From Arthrobacter alkaliphilus (GTDB taxonomy: Bacteria > Actinomycetota > Actinomycetes > Actinomycetales > Micrococcaceae), in NCBI RefSeq assembly GCF_021483235.1, contig NZ_JAKEEC010000026.1, positions 1 to 61,101 on the forward strand: a stretch of DNA of 61,101 nucleotides, written 5' to 3'. Every line of letters starts with the position of its first letter. Positions within the stretch are counted from its first letter, which is position 1. Positions 33,760 through 42,855 of the stretch are shown here, one piece after another. The position numbers and the translations under genes are program-made. Below the pieces are notes generated by a model. It had not been told where the DNA came from. It did not search any database and saw only the letters and a list, made by a program, of their open reading frames with translations.

Positions 33760-35586
33760 TCAGGCGGCCACGAGCGCCCACCCAGCGGCGAGGCCTACAA
33801 GCAGCCAGACGACGTAGTCGCCGACGCGCCCGGAATGCAGCCGCCGCAAGGCGCGCAACGAGAGCTGGACCGCCTGCGAGGGGCGGCCCAGCGCAGAAGG
33901 CAGACGCTGGCCACGGAGGGCGGCGGCCGCGATCCCTGCGGCAATCGCCGTCGTGAGCAGTCCAAGCACAACGCTCGCCGGCTCCCACGCGGCGCCCGTG
34001 GCGGCATGCGGCATATACGGGGCGGGGCCTTTGAGTACCGAAAAAACATAGCCGGCACGGTCCATGAGCCGTGCAGCGGACTCCTCGGCGGTAGCGCCGA
34101 TCGAAGGGAGGAATCCCAGGGCAAGGGCGCAAGCCAGCAGTCCCAAAGCCGGCGCCCCCATCGATATCGGGAGGTTGCGCTGACCGATGGGGACTTCGAT
34201 GCGTTCCTCGTCACCGCTCATCCCTTCGGCCTCGATCCCGGCAGGGCGTCCGCCAAGCCCCAGGAAGACGCGGCCGCCGACACGGAGCACTGCTGCGGCC
34301 GTCACAGCCGACACTCCGATCATCAGCACCGGCAACCACAGCTGCCCTGCGGCCGACGAGACATGCTCGGCGATGCCCTTGCCCAGTCCGACAGCGAAAG
34401 GCGGCGCACCCGCGAGCGCGGCCCCGGCAACCAGGAACGAGATTCCAAGCACCCGGGAATCCTTGCCTCGGCCGCGCAAGGTGTACTCGTCGACGCTGCC
34501 GTACCGGTTCAGCATGACGCCGCTCAGCAGGAACAAGGAGCCTTTGACCGCGGCGTGGCCAAGGACGTAGACGGCAACCCCTCCCAATGCGTCCGCGGAA
34601 GCAGTACCTAGAACAGCCAGGAAGACGCCCATATGGGCAATCGTGGAGTACGCGAGCAGCCTCTTGACGTGACGCTGGAGGAAACACATGATGCTGCCGA
34701 CCACAGCGGTCACTAGCCCAAGAACGATGAAAAGGACCTGGACCGAGGATCCGATCTGGGAGCCGCTGAAGCCTGCCCAGTACACCCGCGCCACGCCGTA
34801 GAGGCCCAATTCGACCATCACCCCCGAGAACAGCACACACACGGGCGAGGGTGCGACGGCGTGGGCGTCGTCGAGCCAAAAATGGAACGGGACAATCGCG
34901 GCTTTGACGAGGAACCCCGCGCACAGCAGGATGAACCCGATCGCGATCAGCGGGCTCCGATCACCAAGAAGCTCCTCGGAGATGGCCGCGAGGTTCAGGC
35001 TTCCCGTTCGCGCGTACAGGAGGCCGACACCCATGAGCGAAAAGTAGGCGGCCAGCGAGTTCACGATGCCGAAGTTGATCGCACCGTGGACCGCGGACGG
35101 GTCTTCAGCCTTGAGCCCTGTCAGCGCGTACGCGGCCACGCCCATAAGCTCAAAGAAGACGAACATGGTGAAGACATCTCCCGCGAACGCGAACCCTGTC
35201 ATGCCCGCCAGGAACAGCACCATCAGCCCGTGGTAATGGACGGTGTCCGATTCGAAGTAGCGCCACGAGAAAACAAGGGAGGCGACCATCAGCGCCGCCG
35301 CGAGGAGGGCGATCCCGATGCCGATCTGGTCGCCCACCAGCGCAATTCCGACGGCGCGCCCGCCCTGGGGCTGCCAGGCGCCCATCCAATAGACCAGGCG
35401 CTCGCTCCCGGCGGGCACCAACATGAGCACCTCAAGCGTCGCCGCCGCCACAGCGGAAGCTAGCGAGACGACGTCGGCAAAACGTCGGGGAAGGTATGAT
35501 CCCAGGGCCATCAGCACACAGGAGACCAAGATGAGGACGATGACGGCGGTGGGCATGAGCGAAGCGGCAACCGTCCCGGTGACCAC
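33760..35586 (-). CDS. mrpD: Cation/proton antiporter subunit D (NuoN/MrpD-like)
   Basis: 608 residues with about fourteen membrane helices and the proton-pump Glu and Lys sites seen in NuoL/M/N-type subunits ([45 protein letters not shown] in parts, [11 protein letters not shown]). It is the proton- or cation-translocating core of the antiporter. The C-terminal 120 residues are a longer, less conserved tail. The GTG at 35586 is chosen since GGAGGGCTGAGG precedes it and mrpC ends four bases upstream. It is the last gene of the seven-gene operon and the only large NuoLMN-type subunit in it. Confidence 0.9.
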   Translation of the reverse strand: MVTGTVAASLMPTAVIVLILVSCVLMALGSYLPRRFADVVSLASAVAAATLEVLMLVPAGSERLVYWMGAWQPQGGRAVGIALVGDQIGIGIALLAAALMVASLVFSWRYFESDTVHYHGLMVLFLAGMTGFAFAGDVFTMFVFFELMGVAAYALTGLKAEDPSAVHGAINFGIVNSLAAYFSLMGVGLLYARTGSLNLAAISEELLGDRSPLIAIGFILLCAGFLVKAAIVPFHFWLDDAHAVAPSPVCVLFSGVMVELGLYGVARVYWAGFSGSQIGSSVQVLFIVLGLVTAVVGSIMCFLQRHVKRLLAYSTIAHMGVFLAVLGTASADALGGVAVYVLGHAAVKGSLFLLSGVMLNRYGSVDEYTLRGRGKDSRVLGISFLVAGAALAGAPPFAVGLGKGIAEHVSSAAGQLWLPVLMIGVSAVTAAAVLRVGGRVFLGLGGRPAGIEAEGMSGDEERIEVPIGQRNLPISMGAPALGLLACALALGFLPSIGATAEESAARLMDRAGYVFSVLKGPAPYMPHAATGAAWEPASVVLGLLTTAIAAGIAAAALRGQRLPSALGRPSQAVQLSLRALRRLHSGRVGDYVVWLLVGLAAGWALVAA

Positions 35587-35590
35587 GGCC

Positions 35591-35938
35591 TCAGCCCTCC
35601 AACCGGCCGAGGCGGTCAGGATCGATCGCCTGGTGCCGCTTGGCGATCTGGATAACAAGGGCGAGCAGCATGGAGGTCACCGCGGCCGACACCACAACGT
35701 CCGTCAGCGCCAGTGCCTGGACCACAGGGTCGACGACCGCCGTGGTCCTGTCGACCTGGCCGCCGAAGATCGGCGCCACGCCGCCGTACTGAAAGCCGAC
35801 GGCGATCAGCAGCACGTAGGTGCCCGACTGGGCAACCGACAGACATACCACCGCGTGGACCAGATTGCGGCTGGTGGCGATTCCTGCCACGCCGAGAAGC
35901 ATGATGGCAGCCGCAACGAAGTAAGCGTAATAGCTCAC
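35591..35938 (-). CDS. mrpC: Cation/proton antiporter subunit C (NuoK-like)
   Basis: 115 residues and three membrane helices, related to NuoK. Seen: [25 protein letters not shown], the VAPIFGG loop and [24 protein letters not shown] with the usual Asp/Thr in [14 protein letters not shown] start at 35938 overlaps the stop of mrpB by four bases. Confidence 0.9.
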   Translation of the reverse strand: MSYYAYFVAAAIMLLGVAGIATSRNLVHAVVCLSVAQSGTYVLLIAVGFQYGGVAPIFGGQVDRTTAVVDPVVQALALTDVVVSAAVTSMLLALVIQIAKRHQAIDPDRLGRLEG

Positions 35939-36723
35939 GATGCCGCCCCTTCCTCGTCACTGGTGCCCGGCTTGCGCCCGGGTTGGCTTCCTGGTTCGGC
36001 ACGGATTGCGAGTGCCTGCTCAAGGAAGCTGGCCAAGAGGACGACGACGCTACTGCATACTGTCATTCCCACTGCGACGTTGAAGAACGGTACCGTTCCG
36101 GCTGAGATGAAGTCGCTGAGCTGGCCTTGCGGGATGACGTTGGCGAAGAGCGCCGAACCTAGCGCCGCACCGGCTATTCCCAGGGCACCGAACAAGACGA
36201 CGCCGAGCGCCTCGCCTTGATGGAACCATGCAAGGGGACGCAGCTTGCGCAGGAGGCTGTAGCGGCCGCCGACGTAGAGCAGGTGGATGCCCGTGGAGAG
36301 GACCACCCCGCCTTGGAAGCCACCGCCCGGGGTGACGGCTCCGTGCGCTATGACGTTGCCGGCGAGGACGATCGTCAGCGGAAAAAGGATGTAGACCAGG
36401 AGGTTCGTCGATTCGAGTACGTGGCCCTCGTCGCTGACCTCACGCCGTCGTTCGCGGTGGACCGGCCTCAGCAATGCAGCGACGCCGACGACGGCGCAAA
36501 ACAGGATCGTCTCTTCCCCGAAAGTGTCGAAGCCCCGCACATCGAAGTTGACGCTTGAAACGGCGTTGGCGGTGCCATGGGCGAAGGTGGCCCCGACGGC
36601 CGAGTCGCGGTATGCGTGGACGTCTCCGCCGAAGTGTTGCATTCCCGTGAAAGCGAGCGACATCATGACGGCTACGACGGCGATGCCGACGCCGAGGACG
36701 ACCAGGCGGATCCGCCGCGTCAT
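35935..36723 (-). CDS. mrpB: Antiporter subunit B with N-terminal MbhE-like segment
   Basis: 262 residues. The C-terminal 150 are MrpB: NLLVYILFPLTIVLAGNVIAHGAVTPGGGFQGGVV in parts, the family hallmark. The N-terminal 95 (TANAVSSVNFDVRGFDTFGEETILFCAVVGVAALL in parts) match the small MbhE-type piece that forms the C-terminal end of MrpA in canonical systems. So two subunit pieces are fused here. GAGGAGAAAAA precedes the ATG at 36723. Stop overlaps the mrpC GTG. Confidence 0.87.
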   Translation of the reverse strand: MTRRIRLVVLGVGIAVVAVMMSLAFTGMQHFGGDVHAYRDSAVGATFAHGTANAVSSVNFDVRGFDTFGEETILFCAVVGVAALLRPVHRERRREVSDEGHVLESTNLLVYILFPLTIVLAGNVIAHGAVTPGGGFQGGVVLSTGIHLLYVGGRYSLLRKLRPLAWFHQGEALGVVLFGALGIAGAALGSALFANVIPQGQLSDFISAGTVPFFNVAVGMTVCSSVVVLLASFLEQALAIRAEPGSQPGRKPGTSDEEGAAS

Positions 36724-37010
36724 TTTTTCTCCTCTTCGTCCATTGCGCGGTGTTCGGCGCGGATGACCGAGATCTTCCGAATCGAGAGGACCACGATCAG
36801 AGGGACCACGGCCGTTCCGATGGCCACTTGGCTGAGCGCCACGTCGGGTGCTTGGAGGACGACGAACATGATGGTGAGCAGCAGTCCATAACAGGAGAGG
36901 ACCACGGCTTGCTTTGAAGGACCACGGGTCAGCACCACGGCTGCGGCTCCGAAGAGCACGAGTGTGAGGCTCACGGCAATCACGAGGTTGTTCAGCACGC
37001 CGTCGTTCAT
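36720..37010 (-). CDS. MbhD-like (DUF4040) antiporter subunit
   Basis: 96 residues, three membrane helices. VVLSCYGLLLTIMFVVLQAPDVALSQVAIGTAVVPLIVV (in parts) matches the MbhD/DUF4040 domain, which in standard Mrp systems is part of the C-terminal MrpA region; the Asp in QAPDVALSQ is conserved. Here it is a free-standing protein. ATGA overlap with the mrpB start, TGA inside the mrpG-to-this junction overlap, so tight coupling. Confidence 0.87.
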   Translation of the reverse strand: MNDGVLNNLVIAVSLTLVLFGAAAVVLTRGPSKQAVVLSCYGLLLTIMFVVLQAPDVALSQVAIGTAVVPLIVVLSIRKISVIRAEHRAMDEEEKK

Positions 37011-37312
37011 TCGGGCGCCCTTCCGACGTCCAGTCCCCGCTCGTCAGCGAGCGCCCGCCCAACCGCCACCGTGACTGCGGGACCGCCGAAGGCGACAACC
37101 AGTGCGATGAAGATGATGGTGGCGCTTCCCAAGGAGAAGCCAAAGTAAATTACGGCTGCGACGGAGAAAAGCGGTACTCCGAGGGTCGTCACGGGTGCCA
37201 GGAAATGCAGCCTGGCGAGGGGTTCACGCGCCAATGCGGCTCCGACGCAGCCGAAAGCCGCTGCCAGCACTCCCAGTCCGGCGAAGATCGCTTCGAAGAT
37301 CAGGGCGGTCAT
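37007..37312 (-). CDS. mrpG: Cation/proton antiporter subunit G
   Basis: 101 residues, three helices, MrpG/MnhG family: ALAREPLARLHFLAPVTTLGVPLF with the conserved RLHF turn. Contributes to assembly of the antiporter complex. ATG overlaps the stop of the upstream mrpF gene. Confidence 0.9.
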   Translation of the reverse strand: MTALIFEAIFAGLGVLAAAFGCVGAALAREPLARLHFLAPVTTLGVPLFSVAAVIYFGFSLGSATIIFIALVVAFGGPAVTVAVGRALADERGLDVGRAPE

Positions 37313-37599
37313 TCGTCCTCCGTGACTGCTTGCTCATCGATACCCGGTTTCAGGAGCTTGGTGTAGACGAGGGTCCCGCTCGAGGCGAGCACGGCGAGCA
37401 CAAGGGGGACGATCAGATATGAAGACTGGGCGACGATGATTGACAGGCCGATCAGGACCATGATGCTGCAGCCTGTGAGCAGCTGGAGTCCCACCAAACG
37501 CTGGACGTTGCTCCCGCGGGCAACCAGGAAGAGGCTGGGAACGACCCCGAGGAGCAGCAACGCCAAGGTCGCGGCTGACCACAAGCTGACGGCATCCAT
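37309..37599 (-). CDS. mrpF: Cation/proton antiporter subunit F
   Basis: 96 residues, three membrane helices, MrpF/MnhF family: VVPSLFLVARGSNVQRLVGLQLLTG with the conserved polar break GSNVQRLVGLQL, then SYLIVPLVLAVLASSGTLVYTKLL. Overlaps mrpG by four bases and directly follows the mrpE stop. Confidence 0.9.
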   Translation of the reverse strand: MDAVSLWSAATLALLLLGVVPSLFLVARGSNVQRLVGLQLLTGCSIMVLIGLSIIVAQSSYLIVPLVLAVLASSGTLVYTKLLKPGIDEQAVTEDE

Positions 37600-38103
37600 T
37601 CAGGACCCCCGTCCTGCGCCCGGGGAAACCTGCCTGTCGAGATCCGGCCAGCCTTGTGCGAGGACGTGGACACGGATCCGGTCTCCGTCCGGATCCGAGG
37701 AGTAGACCACGGATCCAGGGGTTGCCGACATCGCGATCATGGCGCCCGCCCTCCATCCGGTGGCCTGGGGGCTTGGCGTTCCCGGCATCCTGTGCGCGCT
37801 CAAGGATTCGTGCCGCGGGCCGGCGAGCCAGCGTGCAAGGCGAACGGTGTCGGCCACGGCCGCGGCGGGTACAAGGGCTGCCCAGCGCAGCCAAATGCCC
37901 CTCGGTGCGGCCTGGAAATCCATGGCGCGCCGGGCCATTCGGGCAAGGACCGCGCCGAGTAGCGCCGTCGACGCCGCCGCCACGGTCTCCGCTACCGTCA
38001 CGGTAGGCACGGTGACCAGCCAGGAGAGGGTTCCCGCGATCCACCAGAGAAACAGCTCCAGGAGAGCCCCGGCGACCCCGCGCCGTTGCGACGGATTCGC
38101 CAT
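37600..38103 (-). CDS. mrpE: Cation/proton antiporter subunit E
   Basis: 167 residues, MrpE/MnhE family, first gene of the operon. N-terminal helices (VAGALLELFLWWIAGTLSWLVTVP), then the cytoplasmic domain with SATPGSVVYSSDPDGDRIRVHVLAQG. The ATG at 38103 has a good GGAGG site six bases upstream. Divergent from phnD across 246 bp, in which the operon promoter must lie. The mrpF ATG starts one base past this stop. Confidence 0.88.
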   Translation of the reverse strand: MANPSQRRGVAGALLELFLWWIAGTLSWLVTVPTVTVAETVAAASTALLGAVLARMARRAMDFQAAPRGIWLRWAALVPAAAVADTVRLARWLAGPRHESLSAHRMPGTPSPQATGWRAGAMIAMSATPGSVVYSSDPDGDRIRVHVLAQGWPDLDRQVSPGAGRGS

Positions 38104-38235
38104 CAGGTACCTCCGGTTGGTCGGGCTGCCGCCGCATGACCTCGGGCACACGACTGTGACGAGGTCGATAGTAGCCCGGCCATCTGCGGGTGGGAACCCA
38201 TCGAGGAGAGTGCTCAACCGCAAGCCGGGAGGCGC

Positions 38236-38263
38236 GTTTGTAAGAGTTCGCTTTCTGTTAACG
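38236..38263 (+). promoter_or_regulatory. PHO-box-like direct repeats upstream of phnD
   Basis: GTTTGTA (38236), GTTCGCT (38246) and GTTAACG (38257) follow at 10- and 11-bp steps. This spacing and the GTT-start resemble actinobacterial PhoP boxes (11-bp units). It lies 87-114 bp upstream of phnD. The fit is by eye. Confidence 0.45.
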
Positions 38264-38349
38264 TTTCCCACCCGAATTCAGCACGAAAACTTCCAGACCG
38301 CGGCCGAGAGTTTGCCTGTTACTCATCACTCATCACCGGAAGGCACCCC

Positions 38350-39300
38350 ATGTCACTCGTCTCTGCGAGCCGCGCCGCCAAGGCCTCGGCTATTGCGCTG
38401 ACCGCGATCCTCGCCCTCAGCGCATGCTCCACCCCTGCGGGCAACACGTCGGCCACCAGCTCCGGCACCTTCGCCAAGGACTCCAACACCCTCATCATCG
38501 GCATGGTTCCGGATGAGAGCGCCGCGACCTCTACTTGGCAGCCCGTTGCCGATTACGTTGCCAAGGTCACGGGCAAAAAGGTTGAGGTCAAGGAATCCTC
38601 GAACTACGCTGCGCTGATCGAGGCCAGCGTCGCCGGCCAGGTGGACGTGGTTTCGTTCTCGGCCTTCACCTACCTCCAGGCAAAGGCCAAGGGTGCGCAT
38701 TTCACGCCGGTGGGCGCTACCGTCGACGCCAGCACCCACGAGCCCGGTTACTACTCAACCGCCATCGTCCCGGCCGCGTCGGGGATCAAGGACATTGCCG
38801 GTTTCAAGGGCAAAAAGGTCTGCTTCGTCAACGAAAACTCGACGTCCGGATACCTGTTCCCGCAGTACCTCCTCAACAAGGCCGGCATCAAGAAGGGCGA
38901 CTACACGCCCGTGTTCGCGGGCAAGCATGACGTCTCGGCACAGAAGACCGCGCAGGGCAAGGAATGCGATGCGGGCTTCGCGCAGGAAATCACCGTCACC
39001 ACCACCGGACCGGCCGCCGGCCTGTTCAAACCGGAAGATCTCAAAATCGTTGACAAGGCCTTCGTTCCCGGCCCGCCCTTCGCAGTCGCCGACACCCTCC
39101 CGGCCGACCTCAAGTCCCAGCTGAAGGACAAGATGTCCAAGGTGACCATCGCAGACCTCAAGACCGCCGGCATCACCACGTCGCCGGCATTTGAGAAGTT
39201 CTTCGCCGAAGGCTACAAGCCCGTCGACGACGCCTACTACAACAACCTGCGCGACCTCTGCAAGACTCTTCCCGACGTCAAAACCTGCGAAGGCGTCTGA
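38350..39300 (+). CDS. phnD: Phosphate/phosphite/phosphonate ABC transporter substrate-binding protein
   Basis: 316-residue lipoprotein: signal with the lipobox LALSAC (Cys near 25). The mature domain is PhnD-type: LIIGMVPDESA, a YVAKVTGKKVEVK stretch, VDVVSFSAFTYLQAKAKG, CFVNENSTSGYLFPQYLLNKAG in parts, and AGKHDVSAQKTAQGKECDAGFA. It captures phosphonate, phosphite or a related anion outside the membrane. ATG has GGAAGGC upstream. The PHO-box-like element suggests phosphate-starvation control. Confidence 0.9.
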   Translation: MSLVSASRAAKASAIALTAILALSACSTPAGNTSATSSGTFAKDSNTLIIGMVPDESAATSTWQPVADYVAKVTGKKVEVKESSNYAALIEASVAGQVDVVSFSAFTYLQAKAKGAHFTPVGATVDASTHEPGYYSTAIVPAASGIKDIAGFKGKKVCFVNENSTSGYLFPQYLLNKAGIKKGDYTPVFAGKHDVSAQKTAQGKECDAGFAQEITVTTTGPAAGLFKPEDLKIVDKAFVPGPPFAVADTLPADLKSQLKDKMSKVTIADLKTAGITTSPAFEKFFAEGYKPVDDAYYNNLRDLCKTLPDVKTCEGV

Positions 39301-39303
39301 GCC

Positions 39304-40122
39304 ATGCCCAACGCTCACGCCGTCGAAATCGACGGACTTGTCAAGCAATACGGCGGAACCCGCGCCCTCGACGGTGTGAGCCTCACGGTCGAGGAGGGCG
39401 AGATCGTCGTCCTCCTCGGCTTGTCGGGATCCGGCAAGTCAACCCTCCTGCGCCACATCAACCAGCTCGACGTCCCTACCGCAGGCAACGTCCGCGTCCT
39501 CGGCGAAGACGTCGCTGCCCTCCGCGGCAAACGGCTACGCAGCCTGCGCTCCCGCATTGGCGTCGTTTTCCAGCAGTTCGAACTCGTCGGCTCCCTTTCG
39601 GTGCTCGAAAACGTGCTCACCGGTTCCCTTGCACGCCTCAAGGGACCGCGCATGGGAACGTGGATGTACCCCAAGGAACTCCGTACGACGGCGCTCGGCC
39701 ACCTCGATCGCGTTGGCCTTGGCGGCCGCGAGCACCAGCGGGCCGACACCTTGTCAGGCGGCCAGCAGCAGCGCGTCGCGATCGCGCGGGCGCTCATGCA
39801 GTCCCCCGAGATCCTTCTCGCCGACGAGCCCGTTGCGTCCCTTGATCCCGAGTCCTCGCAGCAGGTCATGGACCTCATCCGCGAGATCGGCCGCGAGCGG
39901 GGCCTCACGGTCCTCTGCTGCCTCCACCAAGTGGAGCTTGCGATGTCCTGGGGTGACCGCTTGGTGGGCCTGCGCGGCGGCAAGGTAGTCCTGGACACAC
40001 CTACCGCGGGCATTGACAAAGATTCGGTCATGCGGATTTACCGGGCGGTGGCGCCCGATGTGCCGGCCGAGCTGGTAGCGCAGGACACGACGACGGCGGC
40101 GGCCGGGCGGGCGGCGTCGTGA
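39304..40122 (+). CDS. phnC: Phosphonate ABC transporter ATP-binding protein
   Basis: 272 residues. Walker A LGLSGSGKSTLL, Q-loop VVFQQFELV, signature LSGGQQQRVAIARAL, Walker B ILLADEPVASLDP and switch His in CCLHQVELA. The GSLARLKGPRMGTW insert is usual in PhnC. Starts three bases after phnD and its stop lies inside the GTG of phnE. Confidence 0.92.
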   Translation: MPNAHAVEIDGLVKQYGGTRALDGVSLTVEEGEIVVLLGLSGSGKSTLLRHINQLDVPTAGNVRVLGEDVAALRGKRLRSLRSRIGVVFQQFELVGSLSVLENVLTGSLARLKGPRMGTWMYPKELRTTALGHLDRVGLGGREHQRADTLSGGQQQRVAIARALMQSPEILLADEPVASLDPESSQQVMDLIREIGRERGLTVLCCLHQVELAMSWGDRLVGLRGGKVVLDTPTAGIDKDSVMRIYRAVAPDVPAELVAQDTTTAAAGRAAS

Positions 40123-41744
40123 CAGCCCTTGCCGCTCCCCCGGCCCAGCCGAAGACATCGCGGGCCCGGGACGGAGCGGGCAGCCGCCGCGCGGCCTCGC
40201 TGACGATCGCCGGCGTGCTGGGCGCCTTTGTGCTTGCCGCACTGTTGGCGTTCACTACTTTGGATTTTTCGAGCGTCGGCTTCCAGAAGAGCATCACCTC
40301 TGCACAGCGCTTCTTTGCGCGGATGGTCCCCCTGGACTTCTCCGAACCCGGGGAACTGCTCTGGCTCACGGTCCTGACGCTTGCGATTGTCATCTGCGGA
40401 ACCGTGGTCGCGGCCATCATCTCGGTGCCTGTGGCGTACTGGGCGGCACGGAACACCAGCCCGCACCCAACCCTGCAATGGATCGGACGTGCCATCACGG
40501 TGTTGGCACGCGCCTTTCCCGAACTCATCCTCATCATCATCCTGGCCACGATGTTCAGCCTCGGCTCGCTTCCGGGCATCCTTGCCATCGGGCTGCATTC
40601 AGTCGGCATGGTCGGCAAACTCTTCGCCGACGCGATCGAGCAGATCGACGAGGGCCCGCGCATTGCCATCCGTGCCGCCGGCGGGACAAAAATGCAGGAG
40701 TTCGCCTCCGGCATCCTCCCGCAGGTGGCTCCCAGTTGGATCGCTACGATCCTGCACCGGAACGACATCAACCTCAGGGCGTCGGCGATCCTCGGGTACG
40801 TCGGCATGCCCGGGCTTGGCTACGAGCTGTCCGCGAGCATCCAGCGGCTCGATTACAAGCGGGCAATGGCGGTTGCCCTGATCCTGCTTTTGCTTTGTGT
40901 TGCCATGGAGATCATCTCGGTCGCCATCCGCCGGATGATCCTGGGCGGCGGGCACACGACGCCGGAGACCCCCACCAGGTGGGTACGTGCCCGCGGAGCC
41001 GTGCTGGGCTGGACCGCACTCGCAGTCATTGCCGCCTCGGCATTCATAGCCCAGCCCGCGTGGGGTGACTTCCTTAACGTGTGGGCTGTCCTGCCCGGCC
41101 GCCTTTCCAACCTCCTCCCCCTCACGACCGGCGAATACACCTGGTCCCAGGCCCTCGCCATGCTGTGGGACACCGTGGCCATCGCGCTCGCCGGCACGCT
41201 GATCGGCGTGGTGTTCTCCAGCATCGTGGGTTCCCTTGCCGCGCGGAACGTGGCCCTCAATAGTTCCGCCCGCACAGGCGCCCGGCTCTTCCTGTTGACG
41301 ATCCGCGGCATCCCGGAGCTTATTCTCGCCATTGTGCTGATCCTCGTGACAGGTCTTGGCGGCAGTGCTGCGGCACTCGCCCTGGGCATCGGCACGGTGG
41401 GCCTGCTCGGCAAGCTTCTGGCCGACTCGATCGAGGAAGTGGACCCCGGTCCCGAGCGGGCGCTCAAAGCGGTGGGAGCTTCCCGGCCGCAGGTGTACTT
41501 CTCATCAACCTTGCCCCAGGCTTCGCCGGCGTTCATCGGACACATTTTCTATGCCTTGGACAGCAATGTCCGCGCGGCGACCGTCCTTGCGGTGGTTGGT
41601 GCCGGGGGCGTGGGGCAGGCGATGTTCAACGCCGCCCAGCTGAGCAAGTACAACGTCGTGGCCACCTTCACGCTGCTGGTCATCGGCGTCGTGCTCAGCA
41701 TTGAGGGACTCGCTGTGTTCCTCCGCAAACTGCTCGCCAAGTAG
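40119..41744 (+). CDS. phnE: Phosphonate ABC transporter permease, two PhnE domains fused
   Basis: 541 residues, about twice a normal PhnE. Each half has a set of membrane helices and the cytoplasmic coupling loop. In the first half this is FPELILIIILATMF then GKLFADAIEQIDEGPRIAIRAAGG; in the second it is IPELILAIVLILVTG then GKLLADSIEEVDPGPERALKAVGA (all in pieces of the full motifs). So one chain supplies both permease halves of the transporter. Canonical systems use two identical or two separate PhnE proteins. The GTG overlaps the phnC stop. 41745-41883 downstream is non-coding. Confidence 0.9.
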   Translation: MTALAAPPAQPKTSRARDGAGSRRAASLTIAGVLGAFVLAALLAFTTLDFSSVGFQKSITSAQRFFARMVPLDFSEPGELLWLTVLTLAIVICGTVVAAIISVPVAYWAARNTSPHPTLQWIGRAITVLARAFPELILIIILATMFSLGSLPGILAIGLHSVGMVGKLFADAIEQIDEGPRIAIRAAGGTKMQEFASGILPQVAPSWIATILHRNDINLRASAILGYVGMPGLGYELSASIQRLDYKRAMAVALILLLLCVAMEIISVAIRRMILGGGHTTPETPTRWVRARGAVLGWTALAVIAASAFIAQPAWGDFLNVWAVLPGRLSNLLPLTTGEYTWSQALAMLWDTVAIALAGTLIGVVFSSIVGSLAARNVALNSSARTGARLFLLTIRGIPELILAIVLILVTGLGGSAAALALGIGTVGLLGKLLADSIEEVDPGPERALKAVGASRPQVYFSSTLPQASPAFIGHIFYALDSNVRAATVLAVVGAGGVGQAMFNAAQLSKYNVVATFTLLVIGVVLSIEGLAVFLRKLLAK

Positions 41745-41805
41745 CACCGGCGCGGGCAACGTCCGTTTTTTGTTTCATGACGGTTCACCATCCGGTTCCC
41801 GTTGC

Positions 41806-41849
41806 GTCACGTTGTGACCGGAACGTAGGAATCTTGGTGACCCACCAAG
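41806..41849. promoter_or_regulatory. Two inverted repeats in the promoter region of the sugar importer operon
   Basis: GTCAC-GTT-GTGAC (41806-41818) and CTTGGTG-ACC-CACCAAG (41833-41849) lie 35-78 bp before the first permease gene. Either could be the operator of a sugar regulator. No regulator gene is adjacent. Confidence 0.4.
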
Positions 41850-41883
41850 GGCCGTAAAGGCCAACTTGAAGTTGGGAGTTACC

Positions 41884-42810
41884 TTGAAGTCGATCGTTCA
41901 GGGCAGGCCCGCGGCATCCCGGGGCAGGTCCGGTCTGCGGTCACCGGTGGCGTATCTTTTGATCCTCCCGGCCATCCTGATCTTTCTGGTCTTCACCATC
42001 GGGCCGACCGTTTTCACGTTTATCGTCAGCACGTTCAAGTGGAACTGGCTGAACCCCGATCAGAACAAGTTCGTGGGCGTGGCCAATTACCAGATGCTGG
42101 TGGACGGCTCACAGGATCCGCCGTTTGCCGCAACTTTGCTGACCTCGGGCTATTTTGTGGTTGCCATGGTGGTGGGCGGGACGGCGATCTCGCTGGCGCT
42201 GGCCATGCTGTTGCGCAAGGCAGGCAGGATCAACGTTGCCGCCCGCACCGCCGTCTTCCTGGCTCACGTAACCCCGTTGGTGGCCACCTCGATTGTTTGG
42301 GTCTGGATTTTCAATCCGCGTTTCGGCCTAGCCAACCTGGTCATGAGTTGGTTCGGGATCCCGAACATCGACTGGCTCGGCAATTCCCGCTTCGCCATGC
42401 CGGCGGTGATCATCTACTCGCTGTGGCACGAAATCGGGTTCACCACAGTGATCTTCCTCGGCGGCCTGACCACCATTTCGACAGAACTGGCCGAGGCAGC
42501 CCGCCTGGACGGATGCAACGCCTGGCAGGAATTTTGGAACGTCACCTTCCCGCAGCTTCGTCCCGTTGTCATCTTCGTCATCGTGGTCTCGTCGGTGGCT
42601 TCACTGCAGGCTTTCACACAGTTCTTCATGATGACCGGCGGAGGCCCCGGGTTCGACACGGCAACTCTGGGCTTCCAGCTCTACCAGCAAGCATTCGTCT
42701 TCAGAAAAACCGGCTACGCCGCCGCGCTGGCCGTAGTCCTCTTCGGCATCACCGTAGCGCTCTCAATCCTGCAGCTGCGGACCACTCGCTCCCTTGGACG
42801 GAACGCCTAA
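41884..42810 (+). CDS. Sugar ABC transporter permease (MalF-type)
   Basis: 308 residues with six membrane helices and the permease EAA loop: ELAEAARLDGCNAWQEFWNVTFPQLRP, shown in parts, follows the usual EAAxxDGA form. It forms half of an importer channel. The start is decided by the ribosome site: TTG at 41884 has GGGAG five bases upstream, while earlier in-frame TTGs (41866, 41872) do not. TTG starts are uncommon. The operon continues with a binding lipoprotein and the second permease; there is no ATPase gene, so a shared MsiK-like ATPase is likely (inference). Confidence 0.88.
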   Translation: MKSIVQGRPAASRGRSGLRSPVAYLLILPAILIFLVFTIGPTVFTFIVSTFKWNWLNPDQNKFVGVANYQMLVDGSQDPPFAATLLTSGYFVVAMVVGGTAISLALAMLLRKAGRINVAARTAVFLAHVTPLVATSIVWVWIFNPRFGLANLVMSWFGIPNIDWLGNSRFAMPAVIIYSLWHEIGFTTVIFLGGLTTISTELAEAARLDGCNAWQEFWNVTFPQLRPVVIFVIVVSSVASLQAFTQFFMMTGGGPGFDTATLGFQLYQQAFVFRKTGYAAALAVVLFGITVALSILQLRTTRSLGRNA

Positions 42811-42855
42811 GGCATTCCGGCAAAACCCCTTCTTTACCACTTATAGGAGAACAAA

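Noticed and set aside
41745..41790. U-rich run GTTTTTTGTTTC after phnE as a terminator
   Set aside because: No matching stem precedes it, so a terminator call is not supported.
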